From: Chlorokybus atmophyticus
Taxonomy: Eukaryota > Streptophyta > Chlorokybophyceae > Chlorokybales > Chlorokybaceae
Reading direction: 5' to 3'
DNA length: 49,687 nt
Assembly: GCA_009103225.1 (NCBI GenBank)
Contig: RHPI01001921.1
Location: forward strand, 1-49,687
The notes under the pieces were generated by a model. That model saw nothing but the letters and a program-made list of their open reading frames with translations, was not told the origin of the DNA and did no database searches. Positions within the stretch are counted from its first letter, which is position 1. Every line of letters starts with the position of its first letter. The translations under genes and the position numbers were made by a program. Shown here one piece after another: positions 45,416 to 49,687 of the stretch.

Positions 45416-45567
45416 CTCTCCACATGATCAGATGACTCGTCGGCGAATGAGCCACCTCCAGCTTCAGCAGCCGGTAACAGAGGGGAATGCGAAGTGGATG
45501 GCTGGCCAGCGGTTGTAGGGGGGTGAGCAGCAGGCTGAGTTGCTGAAGCTGGCCTGCAGGGAGTCAT
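41535..45567 (-). pseudogene. Tnp2-like transposase (CACTA/KDZ-type), broken
   Basis: The first exon (45,567-45,334) has a Gln run from a CTG tract and a Cys motif (CNCSFSGCRG). A helical exon follows (about 45,034-44,700), then a large exon (to 43,815) with Cys pairs (CPTCKYLF, CGGGCGRVRKECC, CSGCHKNNHQM) and the first catalytic block LLIHADGFSS. Exon 43,560 onward continues in phase with VVLWAWTGDQPAQCE, PCRRC and YDTMHLLLEGLCKSFVHSTLG. These are the D-containing blocks of Tnp2-type transposases, which cut and paste DNA. Exons to 42,206 and 42,069-41,535 finish the protein with a beta-rich tail, ending in TAG. Damage: a frame change near 44,700, TAG at 42,980-42,982, a one-base shift near 42,820, and TAA at 42,793-42,795. 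Function of this copy is therefore lost unless splicing rescues it. CACTA versus Plavaka/Zisupton membership is not settled. Confidence 0.78.
45136..45325. repeat. 57-67-bp intronic tandem repeat (CATAGAC / CTATGAGACTTTAGG)
   Basis: About three units carry GTAGACAC(C/T)GGACAGTG, CTATGAGACTTTAGGTCAG and AGCAATGGA-GCATAACT. Unit starts are near 45,136, 45,203 and 45,260. The block fills the first intron of the transposase gene. Single related units lie in its other introns at about 42,120-42,195 and 43,600-43,775. Confidence 0.88.
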
Positions 45568-45653
45568 ATTAGGCGCTTAACAACTTCTGTCATAGAATCT
45601 GTGCTGGCTGTGTCGCAATGAGGCTTGAAAGCTAGCTAGTGGGGGCAAGGATG

Positions 45654-45944
45654 TTATCTGAGTGAGGGGTCTGCCTGCCCATCCACCTCCATGGGGGACG
45701 CGTTGTCACCAGCGAGGCCGCTGTCAGCCAAAAGTTGGGACACCTCAGCTTCTCTGCGGGCAAGAGCTTGCTCTCTTTTACTCAACTCCAAGTCCTTCTG
45801 ACGTAGGAGACCTTGCGTTGCGTTGACAACCAACTTGGAACGCTGCTTCCGCTTGTGCAAAGCTGCAAGGTTGACTGCAGGTAGCTTGAATGCGATAGAC
45901 TGGTGGAGTCTTTTAGCAATATCAGCTGCTTTTCGGTCCGCCAT
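45654..45944 (-). CDS. Small helical protein of unknown function, or first exon of the transposase gene
   Basis: The ATG at 45,944 opens MADRKAADIAKRLHQSIAFK, a basic helical region (HKRKQRSKLVVNA) and a heptad-like helix (LRQKDLELSKREQALARREA), ending in an acidic tail and TAA, about 96 residues. The frame is open upstream to 46,046 through an Ala-rich stretch encoded by a (CCG)n tract, which I regard as non-coding leader. It lies between the OTU and transposase genes, on the same strand. A DNA-binding or dimerising accessory protein is a guess. No family was recognised. Confidence 0.5.
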   Translation of the reverse strand: MADRKAADIAKRLHQSIAFKLPAVNLAALHKRKQRSKLVVNATQGLLRQKDLELSKREQALARREAEVSQLLADSGLAGDNASPMEVDGQADPSLR

Positions 45945-46225
45945 GCTGGGTGCATGCGTAGTACCCACGAAACCAGCTGTTCCAAAGGTTTTCGCCACCG
46001 CCGCCGCCGCCGCCGAGACTGCAGCGCAAGCCCAAAACCCTAGCAAATGGACAGAGGACCATGCATGCCCAGTGCCTGCTACTCGTTTAGCATTGGCGCA
46101 CGTGACCTTGGGAGCAACGAGCCAGGTGAGATGTGTCGTATGCTTCCGACGTCATTCTTCACCGTTGATATCATAGTATATCAACGATCTAAAACAGCTG
46201 TTGAGTTGTTGAGTGCTGTTTCGGT

Positions 46226-46600
46226 TTCGGAACCATGCATGGTCTATGAGGGCCGCTTGCAACCGTACCAGTGCAGCTTGGTCCCGCTTGTGAGGACATA
46301 ATTGGTCCGTACAGTACATGCGTTCTGTACCAGTGCTGCCCTGGCTCATAGGCCGCAGGGCATGCGACCAGCCTTGGTCCTACTGCTCAGGCCGCGTGCT
46401 GACCAGTGCTGTACCGGTCTACAAGCCGCGGGACACGCCACCAGCCCTGGTCCGGTCATTCGGACCATATCAGCGGGCTCCGGGGCCGGACCACCGGTGG
46501 TCCGATCATGCCGGACCAGTCGCGGCACTGGTACGCTACAACGTACCAGACGTGGTCTACGGGCTGCGTACGACTGGTCCGCGCGTAAAAAGCCCTGTGC
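46226..46600. repeat. Cluster of TGGTCC/GGACCA and GGTAC motifs
   Basis: This 375-bp zone is packed with short motifs in both orientations (CTGGTCCG, GGACCAG, GTACCAG, CTGTACCGG) and small palindromes such as GGACCACCGGTGGTCC. Motif clusters of this kind act as transposase-binding subterminal repeats in CACTA elements. Here it is internal, between the small coiled-coil gene and the end of the OTU gene. Confidence 0.6.
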
Positions 46601-49600
46601 AATCCCTAGAGGTCTGTTTAGACCGCATTCTCCGCGTTTGCTCCCACTTATTGCAAACTTTCGTCACCCACCTCGAGGCATGCCGCATGCGGTGATGCAG
46701 CGCGTCTTGGGCGTACTGTAGGGTGATCAACTCCTTTGCACTACGAGTCAGCCCCTCAAAGCGTCTGCGCGTCGGTGCTTTGAGCTTAGGCAGCTCGTGC
46801 CGCACCGGTTGTCTCTCTGGACGATGCTGAGCAACCACTTGACGCTGTAAACCCGCCTGTGCCTACTCAGGACACACAGTCAGCCCCAGTGAGGCTTGAA
46901 GGCGCTGTGCTTCTCCTAATGTTGTAACGATGCCTCACCTTTCCTTTTTTGGTCCTGTCAGCGTCCCTTGTTCCAACAACCTTCTTCTTTGTTTTTTTTG
47001 TCACCCTGCACATCCTGGCAGGCGCTCTCCGTGGCACTGTCACTCAGAGGAGGTAAGGCGTTATCTTCTTGCTCCACAGCCTTGCGCTTGTTGGTTGCCT
47101 CCCGTTCCTCCACGACCTCATGTTGCTTCATGAGGTCGAGCATGAAGCCTTTGTCTTTCAGCGCAGCTTTCAGGACACCTCGATCAATCTCGTTACCAAC
47201 AAGACAGGCTGGGATCAATGTGGCAAGCTTAGAGGGAGAGGGCGAGCTACAGCTGCTTCTTGATGGAGATGCCTCTGGATGGTCAGAGTGCGGTGGCAAG
47301 TGAGTCTCCGCGGCAGGAAGGGAGGGTTCTAAATTGGGATTGCGATTGCATGTGGCTGTGGTTGAGGGGAGGCAGGATGTGCAAAACACTCGGCTACTTC
47401 TTGCCTACCATAAAAAGGCGAGGCCTGAGGCGTTGGCGCAGCACTCTGGGTCACAGCCGGTGGTAGCGGGGAATTGGCAACGCCATTCCGCCACTCTTCG
47501 ATTAGCTGTGTTACCTCCGGTGGCACTTCATGCATAGGCCACGACCACTGTTCGGTGCTTGCAGGCTTGAGGAGCCAAAAGTGTGCTTCTGGCTCATCAG
47601 GAGCAGTGTTGCCCACCACCAGGACTGAGTTGGGGGCTTCTTTATTTCCAACCCAAACTGCGCTGCCGGGCCGTGGCACCCACTCCCCATGCTCGAGCTG
47701 AACGGTCACGCAGCCAATCAAGAAGCCCAGCTTGTTGGCAAACATGGTCATCTGCAGGTGCTCGACGTACACATCTTTTCTCCGTGCGATCTGTCGCACC
47801 TTGGCCATGGCTAGGTCAATGTTGCAGTTGACATCAGCCAACAGGGCCGCAGGCAGTTTGTCGTAATACTGCGCCATCTCTCCCAGGCACCAGTGGCTCT
47901 GCAGAAGTCTGAAATTCTGCTCGCCACGCCTGCATCGACAGCCTTGGCGGTGATTTTGCGGAGAGTGTGCCCCCTGCCGTCGTCGTCCATGGTGTCCAGC
48001 ATGGCCCAAAATCTGCTCGAGCTGGGGCACTTATGATCATCCAGGACACTTTGCGCTATGGATGGCCTGGCGCGAAATACACAATGGTAGAAGCAATTAC
48101 CATCCGTTGGCGCATTGAAGTGGTCCCATGAGGCGAGCTGGCCACCTAGCATGACTGATGGCCGTATGCGGGTTGCGGCCAGCTCTTTTGATGACTCGCT
48201 GGCAGGTGGTGACTCCTGCTGCATGCGCATACAGCACTCACATGGTGTGTCCAACTGTGGACGGCAAGAGTCACAGTGACTGATAAAGTACCTGAGTTTG
48301 GGGCAGACTGCCGGCTTCAACTTGCAGCGGGTGGGGTAAGGTAGGTGCAGAAACCACATCGGTTGTTGCATTGTGCTGTTGTCTCGCCGGTGGCGGCAAG
48401 AAGGATTGTTGCCCCGCAATCACCGGTGCTGCCCGTGGAGGAGATGGCAGTGCATGAAGGACTGGTGCCGCGGAAGGTGGTTGCGCTCTGGCTGGGAGGG
48501 GAGCAGGAGCTGCAGGTGAGACCACTTGTGCATGCAGCAAGGGGGGCTGTATACAGGACCCAGGATAAGATGGCTCACAATGTTGCAAAGGACGAATATA
48601 AGCTTGTGCAGTGCCTGACGCAGTGTTACCAAGGCACGAGCATAAAAGACAGCGACTTACCTGAATGGCCCATGGGCTGCATGGAGCAGGGGAAGTCATG
48701 GGGGCTGACAAGGTGGTATTGGCTGCACTCTCCCCGCCACCCTCGATGGCAGACTCATCACGGAGCTCGTGAGCCATGGGCACATCATGCGCCACTGCCC
48801 CAATGGACATGTCGGGATTCAACAGGCCAACATGCATGTTAAACTGATGCCGCATTGCCGCCGCGCCCATCAGCAAGTGGGATTGAAGGACCAGTTGATG
48901 GGATTGAATCCAGGCTTGCATAGGAGCTCCAACAGGACCTAGTGCACTGTGGTGCTGTCAACCAATTACATGTGGGTTAGCTGCATGCTTGCGACACTGC
49001 AATTGCAATAGTCAACTGCGTCACACCGTCATCAGTTGGTTGCTTTGAACAGTCACCTGCGGCATTGCTGGTTGATGCACGAATGATTCCATGGACTGCG
49101 TCATTGCTGGTTGATGCACTATTGGTTGAATGCCGGACGAATGGCCACACGCTCCTGTGCTCAAACCCAACCTACTTCGTTCGGCACGCGCGCGCGACTT
49201 CGCACGCTCACGCACATCCTAGCATGCAAAGGTAGGCATGCATTGGAGCCGACATTGCAGTCAACATGCACAGCGAGATTGGCAACAACATACCGCCGCC
49301 CAGCTCTGTCTATCTGCTCTTGCTTCCGCAATGTCGGCTTGACTGTAGGGTGGGTATGGGTGAATAGTGGAGGCCTGCAGCCACGCTACATATATCACAT
49401 GGACTGCGCTAAAAAACAAATTGCTCTTGCAAGGAAATGCATGTGACTGTTGAGCGTACCTCTGCATTCCTTTGTGCTTGTTCCCACAGCCGCAATTGGT
49501 CCCGCATGGTTCTGACAAGGGGCTCCAAGGACTGCAGCTCCTGATCCACTCCTTGTTGCAGAAAGCGAGCCACCAAGCAGCTCTCTGTGTGAAGATGGTC

Positions 49601-49681
49601 TTTAATGGCTTGCCTGCTGGTTTGTCCAATGTTGGTGATGCATGTTGGACAGCCCCATTGCTGACGCCTGCCATGATCCAT
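46557..49681 (-). pseudogene. OTU-type cysteine protease gene with N-terminal arm-encoded region; frameshifted
   Basis: The ATG at 49,681 opens MDHGRRQQWGCPTC. Phase-0 exons follow at 49,681-49,460, 49,374-49,294, 49,218-49,057, 48,954-48,661 and 48,546-48,292. They encode helical, Pro/Ala-rich sequence. The next exon (from about 48,218) carries the OTU core: APTDGNCFYHCVF (catalytic Asp and Cys), HTLRKITAKAVDAG, then KDVYVEHLQMTMFANKLGF and EAHFWLLKPAS (candidate His). OTU enzymes cleave ubiquitin chains. A single missing base near 47,870-47,873 shifts the frame between the two halves of the domain. Homologous spacing (WERW, then YYDKLP) shows where they belong together. C-terminal exons (about 47,389-46,958, then 46,838-46,557) are charged and helical, with further uncertain junctions. 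The first five exons lie in the right inverted arm and are duplicated, broken, in the left arm. Confidence 0.72.
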
Positions 49682-49687
49682 GACGTG
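48268..49687 (-). repeat. Right inverted arm (continues past the window)
   Basis: This is the reverse complement of 27,716-29,130 with few gaps. The match runs to the very last base (CACGTCATGGATCATGG at 27,716 onward, seen here from 49,687 inward), so the real arm is longer. The inner end falls in the intron before the OTU exon. Confidence 0.92.

Larger units (their letters stand above)
27716..49687. mobile_element. Candidate giant DNA transposon with long inverted arms (right end not reached)
   Basis: Two arms of at least 1.4 kb (27,716-29,130 and 48,268-49,687) are inverted copies of each other. Everything between them is organised as two inward-facing gene sets that converge near 41 kb: SET and coiled-coil genes on plus; OTU protease, small coiled-coil and Tnp2-like transposase genes on minus. 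Short CATAGAC/CTATGAG motifs recur in introns of both sets. The layout fits a single cut-and-paste element of at least 22 kb, including a nested 4.9-kb Copia insertion. An alternative is two related elements, or element fragments, inserted head to head. Target-site duplications and true ends are not visible. Several genes are broken, so this copy is probably not autonomous. Confidence 0.6.

Overview
The window looks like one end of a nuclear chromosome or scaffold from a green alga. It begins with about 140 bp of CCCTAA telomere repeat. Its genes are split by short GT-AG introns, many of them 50-200 bp. The best host markers are a plant-type group I bZIP factor and a Copia element with plant and algal style. 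The TTAGGG telomere is the vertebrate-type sequence, which some chlorophyte lineages use in place of the plant TTTAGGG. No species can be named from the sequence alone. Several termini (TAA for bZIP, TAG for the sugar dehydrogenase, TGA for Copia) and the absence of in-frame stops in these genes indicate the standard genetic code.

Left part (1-14.3 kb): telomere, then three convincing host genes, all on the minus strand. These are a secreted SGNH/PC-esterase-like protein (1.06-3.38 kb), a four-exon group I bZIP factor of about 476 residues (6.14-7.94 kb), and a twelve-exon glucose/sorbosone-dehydrogenase-like protein with a PKD domain and a GPI-type tail, about 830 residues (10.39-14.29 kb). 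The middle (14.3-27.7 kb) is repeat-rich: an interstitial telomere block, a 53-bp tandem array, palindromic repeats, a strong 86-bp hairpin and a 72-bp minisatellite at two loci. It holds several fragmentary genes that I do not recognise.

Right part (27.7 kb to the end) is the most interesting. Two inverted arms of at least 1.4 kb (27,716-29,130 and 48,268-49,687) face each other across about 19 kb. Gene sets read inward from both arms and converge near 41 kb. On the plus strand lie a SET-domain methyltransferase-like gene and a very long coiled-coil gene. On the minus strand lie an OTU-type cysteine protease gene and a Tnp2-like (CACTA/KDZ-type) transposase gene. I read this as one giant DNA transposon of at least 22 kb, with long terminal inverted repeats and chromatin/ubiquitin-related cargo.

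This copy is decaying. Several C-to-T type nonsense codons and frameshifts break the transposase, protease and coiled-coil genes. A young, apparently complete Copia LTR retrotransposon has inserted into an exon of the coiled-coil gene, with a perfect 5-bp target duplication. The window ends inside the right inverted arm, so the outer end of the element is not visible.
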